The notes under the pieces are model-generated. The model was not told the origin of the DNA and made no database searches. It saw only the letters and a program-made list of their open reading frames with translations. From NCBI RefSeq assembly GCF_000176235.1, contig NZ_ACZV01000003.1, positions 248,001-312,000 of the forward strand: a DNA stretch of 64,000 nucleotides, written 5' to 3'. Below are positions 36,064 to 47,414 of the stretch, one piece after another. The position numbers were made by a program, and so were the translations under genes. The stretch comes from Vibrio orientalis CIP 102891 = ATCC 33934. Lineage in GTDB: Bacteria; Pseudomonadota; Gammaproteobacteria; Enterobacterales; Vibrionaceae. Numbering within the stretch: the stretch's first letter is position 1; each line of letters starts with the position of its first letter.

Positions 36064-37317
36064 ATGCAGTTCTCAAAATTTGGTGAAAAATTTAATCAGT
36101 ATTCAGGCATCACCCAGTTAATGGATGATTTAAATGATGGTCTACGCACTCCTGGTGCCATCATGCTCGGCGGAGGCAATCCAGCCGCCATTCCAGCCAT
36201 GCTCGACTACTTTCGCCAAGCCAGTGAGGATATGCTCGCCAGTGGAGAGCTCGTCTCCGCCATGGCCAACTATGATGGACCACAAGGCAAAGATGCCTTT
36301 GTCAAAGCACTCGCCAAGCTATTGAAAGAGACCTATGGCTGGGACATTTCAGAAAAGAACATCAGCTTAACCAACGGCAGCCAGAGTGGTTTTTTCTACC
36401 TATTTAATCTGCTTGCTGGTCAGCAACCTGATGGCTCACATAAAAAGATTCTACTGCCACTCGCCCCTGAATATATTGGCTACGGCGATGCAGGGATTGA
36501 CGAAGATATCTTCGTCTCCTACCACCCAGAAATCGAGCTGCTTGATAACGGCCTATTTAAATACCACGTTGATTTTGAACAGCTTAAAGTCGATGACTCG
36601 GTTGCAGCGATTTGTGCCTCTCGCCCAACCAACCCAACCGGTAACGTGCTGACAGACGAAGAGATCCACAAGCTGGATAAGCTAGCGCGTGAAAACAATA
36701 TTCCATTGATCATCGATAATGCCTACGGCCTGCCGTTCCCAAATATTATCTTTGAAGATGTGCAGCCGTTTTGGAATGAAAATACGATTCTATGCATGAG
36801 CCTATCTAAACTAGGTCTGCCAGGCGTGCGCTGCGGTATTGTGATTGCAAGCGAAGAGATCACTCAAGCGATGACCAATATGAACGGCATTATTAGCTTA
36901 GCCCCGGGCAGTCTTGGTCCAGCGCTAGCCAATCATATTATCGGTAAAGGCGATCTGTTAACGCTGAGCTCTGATGTGATCAAGCCGTTCTATCAGCAGA
37001 AGTCACTGCGCGCGGTAGAATTGCTGCAAAATGAAATCACCGATCCTCGCTTCCGTATTCATAAACCTGAAGGGGCGATTTTCTTATGGCTATGGTTTGA
37101 CGAGCTGCCAATCACGACTATGGAGCTGTATGCTCGCTTGAAAGCGCGCGGGGTATTGATTGTGCCTGGTGAGTATTTCTTTATTGGCCAAGAAGACGAT
37201 TGGGACCACGCTCATCAATGCCTACGTATGAACTACGTACAAGATGATGAGATGATGCAGAAAGGCATTAAGATTATTGCTGAGGAAGTCGAAAAGGCAT
37301 ACAGCGAAAGTAAGTAG
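36064..37317 (+). CDS. avtA: Valine--pyruvate transaminase
   Basis: AvtA interconverts valine plus pyruvate with 2-ketoisovalerate plus alanine, using pyridoxal phosphate. The 417-residue fold-type I aminotransferase matches E. coli AvtA: DLNDGLRTPGAIMLGGGNPA, ANYDGPQGKDAF, CASRPTNPTGNVLTDEE and the cofactor lysine K249 in CMSLSKLGLPGVRCG. It complements IlvE from the ilv operon in valine metabolism. The gene is a single unit ending near a degenerate intergenic repeat and a terminator shared with ibpA. Confidence 0.95.
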   Translation: MQFSKFGEKFNQYSGITQLMDDLNDGLRTPGAIMLGGGNPAAIPAMLDYFRQASEDMLASGELVSAMANYDGPQGKDAFVKALAKLLKETYGWDISEKNISLTNGSQSGFFYLFNLLAGQQPDGSHKKILLPLAPEYIGYGDAGIDEDIFVSYHPEIELLDNGLFKYHVDFEQLKVDDSVAAICASRPTNPTGNVLTDEEIHKLDKLARENNIPLIIDNAYGLPFPNIIFEDVQPFWNENTILCMSLSKLGLPGVRCGIVIASEEITQAMTNMNGIISLAPGSLGPALANHIIGKGDLLTLSSDVIKPFYQQKSLRAVELLQNEITDPRFRIHKPEGAIFLWLWFDELPITTMELYARLKARGVLIVPGEYFFIGQEDDWDHAHQCLRMNYVQDDEMMQKGIKIIAEEVEKAYSESK

Positions 37318-37357
37318 AGATTCCCTACTCGGTCGTTCCTCCCTCTATGGAATGATA
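37317..37357. repeat. Degenerate half copy of the dispersed intergenic repeat
   Basis: AGATTCC, then TCGTTCCTC and GGAATGA in the same order and similar spacing as the right half of the element at 27.4 kb. The left arm is missing, so the hairpin is broken. It directly follows the avtA stop. Confidence 0.55.
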
Positions 37358-37376
37358 CCGTAAATAGTCCAATAAA

Positions 37377-37402
37377 AAAGAGCACCTAGATGGTGCTCTT
37401 TC
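37377..37402. terminator. Terminator between avtA and ibpA
   Basis: AAAGAGCACC and GGTGCTCTTT form a perfect stem with a 5-nt loop, with A-rich sequence to the left. It can serve the convergent avtA and ibpA. Confidence 0.85.
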
Positions 37403-37446
37403 ACTCTTCTTCCCGGACATACTCAGCTAGTTAAAGCTGATGGCAT

Positions 37447-37881
37447 TTAGCCCTCAATCAAATTCTTGCCATTAATCGCAATTTTACGTGGTTGCATTGC
37501 TTCTGGGATTTCGCGCTCTAGGTCAATATGTAGTAGACCGTTTTCCATGCTTGCGCCCACCACTTTTACGTAGTCTGCTAGCTGGAATTTACGTTCGAAA
37601 TCACGCTCTGCGATACCTTGGTATACGTAGGTCTTTTCCGCTTCTGTTTTACGCTCACCCTTAACAATCAACGTGTTCTCTTTTTGAGTCAGATCGAGTT
37701 GGTCTTCAGCAAAGCCAGCAACTGCCATCGTAATACGGTAGTTGTTCTCATCTTTTTGCTCGATGTTGTACGGAGGGTAACCGCCAGAAGTGTTCTTCGA
37801 GGTGTTTGCTTCCATCATGTTAAATAGACGATCGAAGCCAATTGCGTTGCGGTAAAGTGGAGTGAAATCTACAGTTCTCAT
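37447..37881 (-). CDS. ibpA: Small heat shock protein IbpA (Hsp20 family)
   Basis: This 144-residue alpha-crystallin-domain chaperone binds unfolding proteins and holds them for refolding by DnaK-ClpB. It has the family layout: [20 protein letters not shown], the core [30 protein letters not shown] and [14 protein letters not shown], and a C-terminal KIAING motif for oligomer contacts. The gene stands alone. Its 240-nt leader begins at a sigma-32-like promoter and ends in a hairpin that masks the ribosome-binding site, so both transcription and translation should rise with heat. Confidence 0.95.
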   Translation of the reverse strand: MRTVDFTPLYRNAIGFDRLFNMMEANTSKNTSGGYPPYNIEQKDENNYRITMAVAGFAEDQLDLTQKENTLIVKGERKTEAEKTYVYQGIAERDFERKFQLADYVKVVGASMENGLLHIDLEREIPEAMQPRKIAINGKNLIEG

Positions 37882-37885
37882 AATG

Positions 37886-37961
37886 CTATCCTTTTAGTAA
37901 GCAATAGTCTTAGTCGTGAGTTTGTGCGGATCGATGCTGTGATCGAGCCTTGCCGACTAAG
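37886..37961 (-). promoter_or_regulatory. ROSE-type RNA thermometer in the ibpA leader
   Basis: On the ibpA strand CUAUUGCU (37907-37900) pairs with AGGAUAG (37892-37886) across a 7-nt loop, with the G of UUGCU bulged and one U-G pair. AGGA is the ribosome-binding site, 7 bases before the ATG. UUGCU against the SD with a bulged G is the defining ROSE motif. Upstream, CTTAGTCG (37909-37916 on the plus strand) and CGACTAAG (37954-37961) form a perfect 8-bp helix closing another domain, as expected for a multi-stem ROSE leader. Confidence 0.85.
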
Positions 37962-38126
37962 GGATTTATCCGCTACTCCTCGGGCTCTGTTAGCGCTGGG
38001 ACGTAGTAATAAATCGATTCAATTGTGTGCCTCTAAAGTCATCCTCTGTTGAGCGATACCTTGTCAGCGAGTCCAGAGGTCTGTTTCTTCTCTCTTGAGC
38101 AAGACAGCGTTCCTCTTCACAAATAG

Positions 38127-38155
38127 ATATGTGGTTGGGACAAATTAGTTTCAAG
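38127..38155 (-). promoter_or_regulatory. Sigma-32 (RpoH) type promoter of ibpA
   Basis: On the leftward strand CTTGAAA (38155-38149) is followed after 14 bases by CCACATAT (38134-38127), close to the heat-shock consensus CTTGAAA-N13-15-CCCCATNT. Transcription would start near 38120, leaving a leader of about 240 nt before ibpA. This and the gyrB terminator account for the 391-base spacer 37882-38272. Confidence 0.8.
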
Positions 38156-38211
38156 GGATTATCTTTAAATATTTTCCCAAACCAATATTTTTCAATATCT
38201 TACAGACATAA

Positions 38212-38240
38212 AAAAGCACCATCCAAAGGACAGTGCTTTT
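38212..38240 (-). terminator. gyrB terminator
   Basis: Read leftward, AAAAGCAC..TCC pairs with GGA..GTGCTTTT over a small loop (one internal mismatch region), followed by Ts. It lies about 30 bases past the gyrB stop. Confidence 0.75.
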
Positions 38241-38272
38241 AATAGTGTAGGATTCTTTATTACTAAAGAAAT

Positions 38273-40693
<2,421 letters not shown>

Positions 40694-40703
40694 TTATCTT
40701 CCG

Positions 40704-41786
40704 CTATATATTTTGCTCTATTGTGCCATGTTCCACATGGAACATCCTGCCATTTTCATCTCGCATATCTGCAATCTGACTGTCAGTAATAGAACTTACA
40801 AAAACTTGAGCCCCCGTCTCTTTCAAGCAGTCCGCTAGACGCTTGCGACGTTGACTGTCTAATTCAGATGCAAAGTCATCAATTAAGTAGATACATTGCT
40901 TGCCAGTCATCTCCGTGAGATGTTGCCCTTGTGCGACACGCAGTGCACACACCATCAGCTTTAACTGACCTCGTGACAACACGTCTTCAACAGGCGTGCC
41001 ATTCACTTTTATGCGCAGATCAGCTTTATTAGGCCCACTAAAGGTGTAACCAAGCGCCTGATCACGCTCAAAATTCTTTTCTAGTATTTCTTGATATGGG
41101 GTTTCTTTGTCCCAACCACGATAATACTTCAATTGGATATCAAATTCTGGCAAAAACTCTTGGCAGATCTGCTCCGCTTTAAGTTTCATCTGCTCGACGT
41201 AGGTAGCACGCCACTGACTGATGTTTTCCGCCAATCTTGCCATCTCCTGATCCCAGTAACTGAGCTCTCGATAGCTGGTGGCGGTTTTCAATAAGGCATT
41301 ACGTTGCTTGTTGAGGCGTTTAAATCGCCCCCATGCATCATAAAAAGCAGACTCGGTGTGAAACACTCCCCAATCAATAAATGAACGACGATGTTTCGGT
41401 CCGTCCGTTAGTAGATCAAACCCTTCCGGATGAATCAACTGCAAAGGTAAGACTTGGGCGAGTTGTGCCAACTTTTGTCCAGATTGACCGCCTATTTTAA
41501 CCTCTGTTGAGCCGTCACGCTGCTTATTAATGCCAATTGGTAGCTCAAATTGATCCGAGTTCAAAAAACGACCATGAACAAACAGCTCATTGCACTCATT
41601 TTGAATCACTCTGCCGGTCAGTGAGCTTTTAAACGATCGACCATGACCAAGCAGGTAGATGGCTTCTAAGACACTGGTTTTGCCACTGCCGTTAGGTCCA
41701 ATAAGAAAGTTAAAGCCTGCTGACAGGTTAATGTCACAGGCTTCAATGTTTCTAAACTGTTTTATGATAAGACGAGAAAGCGGCAT
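40704..41786 (-). CDS. recF: DNA replication and repair protein RecF
   Basis: RecF is an SMC-like ATPase that helps RecOR load RecA at single-strand gaps. The 360-residue protein has Walker A G30-PNGSGKT37, the ABC signature SRGQLKL and Walker [13 protein letters not shown], in the expected order. Its last codons encode MFHVEHG, and their DNA forms a parS-like palindrome at 40729-40744. It is separated from dnaN by one base and from gyrB by 13, so it shares their transcript. Confidence 0.97.
   Translation of the reverse strand: MPLSRLIIKQFRNIEACDINLSAGFNFLIGPNGSGKTSVLEAIYLLGHGRSFKSSLTGRVIQNECNELFVHGRFLNSDQFELPIGINKQRDGSTEVKIGGQSGQKLAQLAQVLPLQLIHPEGFDLLTDGPKHRRSFIDWGVFHTESAFYDAWGRFKRLNKQRNALLKTATSYRELSYWDQEMARLAENISQWRATYVEQMKLKAEQICQEFLPEFDIQLKYYRGWDKETPYQEILEKNFERDQALGYTFSGPNKADLRIKVNGTPVEDVLSRGQLKLMVCALRVAQGQHLTEMTGKQCIYLIDDFASELDSQRRKRLADCLKETGAQVFVSSITDSQIADMRDENGRMFHVEHGTIEQNI
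40729..40744. other. parS-like palindrome inside the 3' end of recF
   Basis: TGTTCCACATGGAACA differs at one central position from the parS form TGTTCCACGTGGAACA that I recall for chromosomal ParB proteins. The palindrome extends one more base on each side (A..T). ParA and ParB are encoded about 14 kb away and oriC lies 11 kb away, the expected distance. The loss of the central CG may weaken binding. Confidence 0.45.
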
Positions 41787-41787
41787 G

Positions 41788-42888
41788 CTAGAGTCGAATC
41801 GGCATTACCACGTACATGGCACTGTCGTCGGCGGCGTTCTCAATCAGAGCACTGGCATTGGCGTCCGACATGGAGATTCGAACGGTTTCACAGCGCAATG
41901 TATTGAGCACATCCAATACGTAGCTGACGTTGAAACCAATCTCAATTGGCTCACCTTCAAAGCTAACGTCAAGCATCTCTTCCGCTTCTTCTTGCTCTGG
42001 GTTATTAGCGGTAATACGCATTTCGGTATCCGCTAGATTCACGCGTACACCACGGAATTTCTCGTTCGACAAGATAGCCGCACGTGAGAAAGCTTGGCGC
42101 AGTTCATCACAGCCGGTTTCTAGCGTTTTACTGGTGCTTTGTGGCATTACGCGGCGGTAGTCAGGGAAACGACCATCCACCAGTTTAGAAGTAAACACAT
42201 AGTTATTTACTTCAGCACGTACATTTGAACTACCAATTTGTAGCACCACTGGCTGCTCTGGCGCATCCAATAGCTTAACCAGCTCAAGGACACCTTTACG
42301 CGGCACAATGATTTGCTTTTGCGCAAAGTCCGCACCCAGTTGCGTTTGAGATACCGCCATACGGTGACCGTCGGTAGCCACACTGCGCAATGTCGTGCCT
42401 TCGATTTCAAATAACATACCGTTGAGGTAATAACGTACGTCTTGGTTTGCCATCGAAAATTGTGTTTTTTCAACTAAGCCACGTAGCTCAGCTTGAGTCA
42501 ACGAGACTTCAACTTCACTCTGCCAATCTTCAATATTTGGAAAATCATTAGCAGGCAATGTAGATAGCGAGAAACGGCTACGGCCAGAACGTACTTGCAC
42601 GCGATCACCTTCCAAAACGAAAGTAATCACAGAGTCGTCAGGTAAGCCGCGACAAATATCGAGAAACTTACGTGAAGGGACAGTAATGCTGCCAGCTTCA
42701 AATTCGCCTTCCAAAGTGACACGACTAATCAGCTCAACTTCTAAGTCTGTTGCCGTCATCGATAGCACGTTGTCTTCTACTTTTAGTAATAGGTTGCCTA
42801 GAATTGGCAAAGTAGGACGACCACCTAGTGCACCTGACACTTGTTGAAGTGGTTTAAGCAGGTGGCTACGCTCAATGGAAAATTTCAT
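41788..42888 (-). CDS. dnaN: DNA polymerase III beta subunit (sliding clamp)
   Basis: DnaN is the ring-shaped processivity clamp of the replicase. The 366-residue protein has the E. coli length and sequence landmarks: [67 protein letters not shown] and the C-terminal YVVMPIRL, which lines the partner-binding pocket. It lies 71 bases downstream of dnaA and one base before recF. Confidence 0.98.
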   Translation of the reverse strand: MKFSIERSHLLKPLQQVSGALGGRPTLPILGNLLLKVEDNVLSMTATDLEVELISRVTLEGEFEAGSITVPSRKFLDICRGLPDDSVITFVLEGDRVQVRSGRSRFSLSTLPANDFPNIEDWQSEVEVSLTQAELRGLVEKTQFSMANQDVRYYLNGMLFEIEGTTLRSVATDGHRMAVSQTQLGADFAQKQIIVPRKGVLELVKLLDAPEQPVVLQIGSSNVRAEVNNYVFTSKLVDGRFPDYRRVMPQSTSKTLETGCDELRQAFSRAAILSNEKFRGVRVNLADTEMRITANNPEQEEAEEMLDVSFEGEPIEIGFNVSYVLDVLNTLRCETVRISMSDANASALIENAADDSAMYVVMPIRL

Positions 42889-42959
42889 AGGATGCTCTTA
42901 TCCGAATTCGTTATTGTTGCTCGGTGCTTAGAATACTGTGAATCAAGCAATAGTGCGAA

Positions 42960-44366
42960 TTAAGAAGAAAGGGTACGAATCAGGTTCGAGTAATCTTCTT
43001 TAATATCGTGGCTCTCTTCACGCAGCTGTTCAATCTTACGGCAGGCGTGTAAAACCGTCGTATGGTCACGACCACCGAATGCATCACCAATTTCAGGTAA
43101 GCTGTGGTTGGTTAGCTCTTTGGCTAATGCCATCGCAAGCTGACGCGGACGCGCAACTGAACGTGAACGGCGTTTAGACAGTAAATCAGCAACTTTAATC
43201 TTGTAGTATTCAGCGACTGTCTTTTGAATATTGTCGATGGTGACTAACTTCTCTTGGAGAGCAAGCAGATCGCGCAGCGCTTCACGAACAAAATCAATCG
43301 TGATTGGGCGACCAGTAAAGTTCGCATTGGCAATAACGCGGTTTAGTGCCCCCTCTAGCTCACGAACATTTGAGCGTAGGCGCTTAGCAATAAAGAATGC
43401 CACTTCATCAGCTAAGTGAATCTGATGGTCTTCGGCTTTTTTCATCAAGATCGCAACACGCGTTTCAAGCTCTGGTGGCTCGATTGCAACCGTTAGACCC
43501 CAACCAAAACGAGATTTAAGACGATCTTCTACCCCATTGATCTCTTTTGGATAGCGATCCGAGGTTAGGATGATCTGTTGATTACCTTCAAGCAAAGCGT
43601 TGAACGTATGGAAGAATTCTTCCTGTGAACGCTCTTTGTTAGCAAAGAATTGAATGTCATCGATAAGCAATGCATCAACACTGCGGTAGTAGCGCTTAAA
43701 CTCTTCAATCGCGTTATTTTGCAGTGCTTTAACCATGTCTTGCACAAAGCGCTCAGAGTGCATGTAAACCACTTTTGCATTTGGCTTATTGTCCACAATG
43801 GCATTACCAACTGCATGCAGAAGGTGCGTTTTACCTAGGCCAGTGCCACCGTATAGAAACAGGGGATTATAAGCAGAGCCTGGATTATCAGAGACTTGAC
43901 GTGCCGCAGCCAAACCCAATTGGTTTGACTTACCTTCAACGAAGTTAGTGAATTTGTGTTTCGGGTTTACATTCGAGCGATGATTGATGTCAGCAATCGC
44001 TTGCGCATCATCATCCCAAGTTTTATGGACAGGTTTACGCGCTTGCAACTGCGCAGGTGCTGAAGACTCAGCAGCCACATCAGCAGGTGTACGTTTCGGA
44101 GCCGGCTTTGGCGCCACAACAGGGCGACTGCCGACCTCAAAACGCAAGCTCGGTACGTCATTACCACAGTACTCCTGTAGTAGACGATTAATGCTATTTA
44201 GGTACTTATCGCGAACCCAGTCCAAAACAAAACGGTTTGGGGCAAATAAAGTGAGCGTATTGTCATTGAGCTCTGCTTGTAACGGACGAACCCACATGCT
44301 GAATTCCGTTGCTGGTAGCTCTTCTTGAAGCTGTTGCAAACATTGCAACCAAAGCGAAGATGACAC
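42960..44366 (-). CDS. dnaA: Chromosomal replication initiator protein DnaA
   Basis: DnaA binds DnaA boxes at oriC, melts the AT-rich region and loads DnaB. The 468-residue protein has an N-terminal DnaB-interaction domain ([30 protein letters not shown]), a variable linker, an AAA+ domain with Walker A G173-GTGLGKT180 and Walker [10 protein letters not shown], and the C-terminal DNA-binding helix-turn-helix with the signature [18 protein letters not shown]. The start codon is GTG at 44366, after GTGGGGG. Its promoter region holds DnaA boxes and clustered GATC sites, implying autoregulation and control by Dam methylation. oriC is 7.3 kb to the right. Confidence 0.98.
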   Translation of the reverse strand: MSSSLWLQCLQQLQEELPATEFSMWVRPLQAELNDNTLTLFAPNRFVLDWVRDKYLNSINRLLQEYCGNDVPSLRFEVGSRPVVAPKPAPKRTPADVAAESSAPAQLQARKPVHKTWDDDAQAIADINHRSNVNPKHKFTNFVEGKSNQLGLAAARQVSDNPGSAYNPLFLYGGTGLGKTHLLHAVGNAIVDNKPNAKVVYMHSERFVQDMVKALQNNAIEEFKRYYRSVDALLIDDIQFFANKERSQEEFFHTFNALLEGNQQIILTSDRYPKEINGVEDRLKSRFGWGLTVAIEPPELETRVAILMKKAEDHQIHLADEVAFFIAKRLRSNVRELEGALNRVIANANFTGRPITIDFVREALRDLLALQEKLVTIDNIQKTVAEYYKIKVADLLSKRRSRSVARPRQLAMALAKELTNHSLPEIGDAFGGRDHTTVLHACRKIEQLREESHDIKEDYSNLIRTLSS

Positions 44367-44388
44367 GGTGCCCCCACTCGAAGTAATT

Positions 44389-44567
44389 GATCTGAAAAGA
44401 TTGGCAATTTTACCTGTTGATAACCAAGATCGCCAGCAAATGATCGACGATCCAGTGAATAAGATCCAAGTTATTCACAATATTTACGACATTATTCGGT
44501 GGATCCCCACATCCTACCCCATTTTTACTCACACTTTGATCCACAAAACGGCCAAATCCTGCAGATC
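44389..44567 (-). promoter_or_regulatory. dnaA control region with DnaA boxes and eight GATC sites
   Basis: GATC occurs at 44389, 44428, 44442, 44449, 44463, 44502, 44538 and 44564, eight in 179 bases. DnaA-box matches are TTATTCACA at 44471-44479 (fits TTATNCACA), TGTTGATAA at 44415-44423 (one mismatch on the opposite strand) and TGATCCACA at 44537-44545 (one mismatch). I did not find an unambiguous -35/-10 pair. The rest of the 400-base spacer to 44767 contains the ABC-transporter promoter candidate. Confidence 0.7.
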
Positions 44568-44694
44568 TTTCATCTGGTGATAACTCTGTGAATGAATATT
44601 TTTTCGCTGCCCTATTTCGTCTTTCTCGCGCTGAGCTCGTCTAACGTGCTGATAGCGATTATTTCTCCACCTTATTACTCTAGTGTCTAGGTTA

Positions 44695-44723
44695 TTGCAC
44701 TTGGTTATTTATCTAATTATGTA
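44695..44723 (+). promoter_or_regulatory. Candidate promoter of the amino-acid ABC transporter operon
   Basis: TTGCAC (44695-44700) and TATGTA (44718-44723) are separated by 17 bases, about 45 bases upstream of the binding-protein ATG. Both are moderate matches. Confidence 0.4.
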
Positions 44724-44767
44724 AATAGACAGTAGTATTTATCCCCATAATTATATGGAGTTGTACT

Positions 44768-45514
44768 ATGAAAAACTGGATTAAGGCTGCAGTTGCAGCA
44801 ATCGCGCTTTCTGCTGCTACTGTTCAAGCGGCAACAGAAGTGAAAGTCGGCATGTCTGGCCGCTACTTCCCTTTCACTTTCGTTCAACAAGATAAGCTGC
44901 AAGGCTTTGAAGTTGACCTATGGGATGAGATCGGCAAGCGCAATGACTACCAAGTAGAATACGTGACTGCAAACTTTTCTGGTTTATTTGGTCTGCTAGA
45001 GACTGGTCGTATTGATACCATTTCCAACCAAATCACCATGACGGATGCACGTAAGGCGAAGTACCTATTTGCTGACCCGTATGTCGTCGATGGCGCGCAA
45101 ATCACGGTTCGTAAAGGCAATGACAGCATTCAAGGTGTTGAAGATCTCGTTGGTAAGACGGTTGCAGTAAACCTAGGCTCGAACTTCGAACAACTACTGC
45201 GTGACTACGATAAAGATGGCAAGATCAATATCAAAACTTACGACACTGGTATTGAGCACGACGTTGCACTCGGCCGCGCTGATGCATTCGTGATGGATCG
45301 TCTTTCGGCACTTGAGCTGATCAAGAAAACCGGTCTGCCACTACAGCTAGCAGGCCAACCTTTCGAAACGATTCAAAATGCATGGCCATTCGTTGATAAC
45401 GATAATGGTAAAAAACTGCAAGCTGAAGTAAACCAAGCACTTGCTGCAATGCGCGCTGATGGTACGCTAGCAAAAATCTCTCAGAAGTGGTTTGGTGCTG
45501 ATATCACTAAATAA
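44768..45514 (+). CDS. Polar amino-acid ABC transporter, periplasmic binding protein
   Basis: The 248-residue precursor has a signal peptide (MKNWIKAAVAAIALSAATVQA) followed by a class 3 solute-binding fold: KVGMSGRYFPFTF, LQGFEVDLWDEIGKR, GLLETGRIDTISNQITMTDARK, VGKTVAVNLGSNFEQLL and ALAAMRADGTLAKISQKWFG. The pattern is that of cystine or other polar amino-acid receptors (TcyA/FliY-like), but the substrate cannot be read from sequence. It is followed by the permease and ATPase genes; tandem hairpins after its stop probably favour accumulation of its message over theirs. Confidence 0.9.
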   Translation: MKNWIKAAVAAIALSAATVQAATEVKVGMSGRYFPFTFVQQDKLQGFEVDLWDEIGKRNDYQVEYVTANFSGLFGLLETGRIDTISNQITMTDARKAKYLFADPYVVDGAQITVRKGNDSIQGVEDLVGKTVAVNLGSNFEQLLRDYDKDGKINIKTYDTGIEHDVALGRADAFVMDRLSALELIKKTGLPLQLAGQPFETIQNAWPFVDNDNGKKLQAEVNQALAAMRADGTLAKISQKWFGADITK

Positions 45515-45529
45515 GCTGAGATTCGATTT

Positions 45530-45598
45530 CTAGCCGCCGTTTATCTTTCGGCTAGCTTCTAACCCACTGCTTTCCTTCCTTTGCAGTGGGTTTTGCTT
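45530..45598 (+). terminator. Two tandem hairpins between binding-protein and permease genes
   Basis: CTAGCCG (45530-45536) pairs with CGGCTAG (45549-45555), then AACCCACTGC (45561-45570) pairs with GCAGTGGGTT (45583-45592) followed by TTGCTTTTTT. The second is a likely leaky terminator that leaves less permease and ATPase mRNA. Confidence 0.7.
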
Positions 45599-45631
45599 TT
45601 TTATTTTCATGATTTAATTTTGGGACACGTT

Positions 45632-46303
45632 ATGGGATTCGATTTTAACTACATGCTGGATCTAATGCCGATACTACTCAAGTATCTTGGCACCACCATG
45701 GAAATGGCGACGTGGGGTTTATTCTTTTCGCTGATTTTATCCGTCATTTTGGCGAACATCCGTGTTTTTCGCATCCCAGTCCTCGATCAGCTTAGTCAGC
45801 TATACATCAGCTTTTTCCGTGGAACACCACTGCTAGTTCAACTGTTCCTGCTTTATTATGGCTTACCGCAAATCTTCCCATTTTTAGTCGGTCTGGATGC
45901 ATTTGGCGCAGCGGTAATCGGTTTAACCCTTCACTTTGCCGCTTACATGGCAGAAAGTATTCGCGCCGCCATTATCGGTATTGATCGCAGCCAAATGGAA
46001 GCCAGCCTCTCGGTAGGTATGACCACACCTCAAGCAATGCGCCGAGTGATTTTGCCACAAGCCACCCGTGTCGCTTTGCCTTCTTTGATGAATTACTTCA
46101 TCGATATGATCAAATCCACCTCTTTGGCTTTTACTTTAGGCGTTGCTGAGATCATGGCTAAAGCGCAAATGGAAGCTTCCTCAAGTTTTCGCTTCTTTGA
46201 AGCTTTCCTCGCCGTCGCTCTCATCTATTGGGGTGTCGTAGTAATCCTCACCCGCGTGCAAATTTGGGCAGAAGCAAAACTGAATAAGGCGTATGTACGA
46301 TGA
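45632..46303 (+). CDS. Polar amino-acid ABC transporter, permease
   Basis: This 223-residue inner-membrane protein has about five hydrophobic segments and the HisMQ-type permease motifs YISFFRGTPLLVQLFLLYYGLP and the EAA loop EASLSVGMTTPQAMRRVILPQATRVALPSLMNYFIDMIKSTSL, which contacts the ATPase. The start is placed at the ATG at 45632 (MGFDFNYMLDLMPILLKYL); an upstream frame would read through the terminator hairpin. It overlaps the ATPase gene by 4 bases. Confidence 0.92.
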   Translation: MGFDFNYMLDLMPILLKYLGTTMEMATWGLFFSLILSVILANIRVFRIPVLDQLSQLYISFFRGTPLLVQLFLLYYGLPQIFPFLVGLDAFGAAVIGLTLHFAAYMAESIRAAIIGIDRSQMEASLSVGMTTPQAMRRVILPQATRVALPSLMNYFIDMIKSTSLAFTLGVAEIMAKAQMEASSSFRFFEAFLAVALIYWGVVVILTRVQIWAEAKLNKAYVR

Positions 46304-47037
46304 TTAAGTTAAACAATATTCATAAGCGCTTTGGCGACACTGAAGTTCTTAAAGGGATCGATCTAGAAATTAATCAAGGTGAGATCATCGTTATCATTGG
46401 CTCCAGTGGCACAGGAAAATCGACCCTACTACGCACCGTCAACTTTCTCGAAAGTGCCGATAAAGGGGTAGTTACCATTGACGATGTCAGCGTCGATAGT
46501 GAAAAACACTCAAAGGCAGAAGTACTCGCCCTACGTCGTAAAACCGGTTTTGTGTTCCAGAATTACGCACTTTTTGCCCATATGACGGCAAGACAAAATA
46601 TTGCAGAAGGTCTGATTACCGTGCGTGGATGGAAAAAATCGGACGCTTTAGCCCGCGCTCAAGAGATTCTTGATGACATTGGTTTGGGCGATAAAGGCGA
46701 AAGTTATCCAGCGGCCTTGTCTGGTGGTCAGCAGCAACGTGTGGGTATCGGACGCGCTATGGCACTGCAACCAGAACTGCTGCTGTTTGATGAACCAACA
46801 TCGGCACTCGATCCGGAATGGGTTGGAGAAGTTCTTAATTTAATGAAGGACTTAGCAACAAAACATCAGACCATGCTAGTGGTCACTCATGAAATGCAAT
46901 TTGCTAGAGAGGTCGCCGATCGGGTGATCTTTATGGCTGAAGGCAATATTGTCGAGCAAGGTTCTCCACAGGATATCTTCGGTAATCCACAAGATCCTCG
47001 CTTACAAAAATTCCTTCGACAAGTTGGTGCTGAATAA
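46300..47037 (+). CDS. Polar amino-acid ABC transporter, ATP-binding protein
   Basis: The 245-residue ATPase has every ABC motif: Walker A IIGSSGTGKST, the Q-loop region VFQNYALFAHMTARQNI, the signature LSGGQQQRVGIGRAMAL, Walker B LLLFDEPTSALDP and the switch histidine in VVTHEMQFAREV. It belongs to the HisP/GlnQ group for polar amino acids and is close to YecC-type cystine importers. It overlaps the permease by ATGA. Confidence 0.94.
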   Translation: MIKLNNIHKRFGDTEVLKGIDLEINQGEIIVIIGSSGTGKSTLLRTVNFLESADKGVVTIDDVSVDSEKHSKAEVLALRRKTGFVFQNYALFAHMTARQNIAEGLITVRGWKKSDALARAQEILDDIGLGDKGESYPAALSGGQQQRVGIGRAMALQPELLLFDEPTSALDPEWVGEVLNLMKDLATKHQTMLVVTHEMQFAREVADRVIFMAEGNIVEQGSPQDIFGNPQDPRLQKFLRQVGAE

Positions 47038-47124
47038 AGATCGCATCAGAGGATCGTTTGATCCTTGAGATTTTGCTCACACTACGTATAATCGCTCGGC
47101 CGGAATTTAGCGCTTGCACAAAGA

Positions 47125-47153
47125 TTGACACTTTGTGTGACTGTGATTACAAT
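47125..47153 (+). promoter_or_regulatory. Strong sigma-70 promoter of rpmH
   Basis: A perfect TTGACA (47125-47130) and TACAAT (47148-47153) are separated by the optimal 17 bases. Transcription would start near 47160, giving a leader of about 108 nt that includes the hairpin GCCTC-N-GAGGC around 47157-47175. The rest of the 230-base spacer shows nothing else. Confidence 0.85.
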
Positions 47154-47267
47154 TCCGCCTCTTTGTTGAGAGGCGTCGGTTTTGTCCTCTTTATATATAA
47201 AGAAGACGTTACTACCCACGCCGGGTTAACATTGACCTAAAACTACTGATCAGTAAAGGTATTTATC

Positions 47268-47402
47268 ATGAAACGCACTTTTCAACCTTCAGTTCTAAAG
47301 CGCAAGCGTACTCACGGTTTCCGTGCACGTATGGCTACTAAGAACGGTCGTGCAACAATCAATGCACGTCGCGCTAAAGGCCGTAAGCGTCTTTCTAAGT
47401 AA
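47268..47402 (+). CDS. rpmH: 50S ribosomal protein L34
   Basis: The 44-residue, strongly basic protein begins [20 protein letters not shown] and ends [11 protein letters not shown], unmistakably L34. AAAGG lies just before the ATG. It heads the conserved run rpmH-rnpA-yidD-yidC-mnmE found beside many bacterial origins. Confidence 0.98.
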   Translation: MKRTFQPSVLKRKRTHGFRARMATKNGRATINARRAKGRKRLSK

Positions 47403-47414
47403 TCTTCGATTATT

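Noticed and set aside
44368..44580. A 70-codon rightward frame over the dnaA promoter region
   Set aside because: It overlaps the DnaA boxes and GATC cluster, has no good ribosome-binding site and no recognisable protein features; the DNA constraint there is regulatory.
47058..47240. A 60-codon rightward frame upstream of rpmH
   Set aside because: It spans the consensus rpmH promoter and leader and has no coding-like composition.
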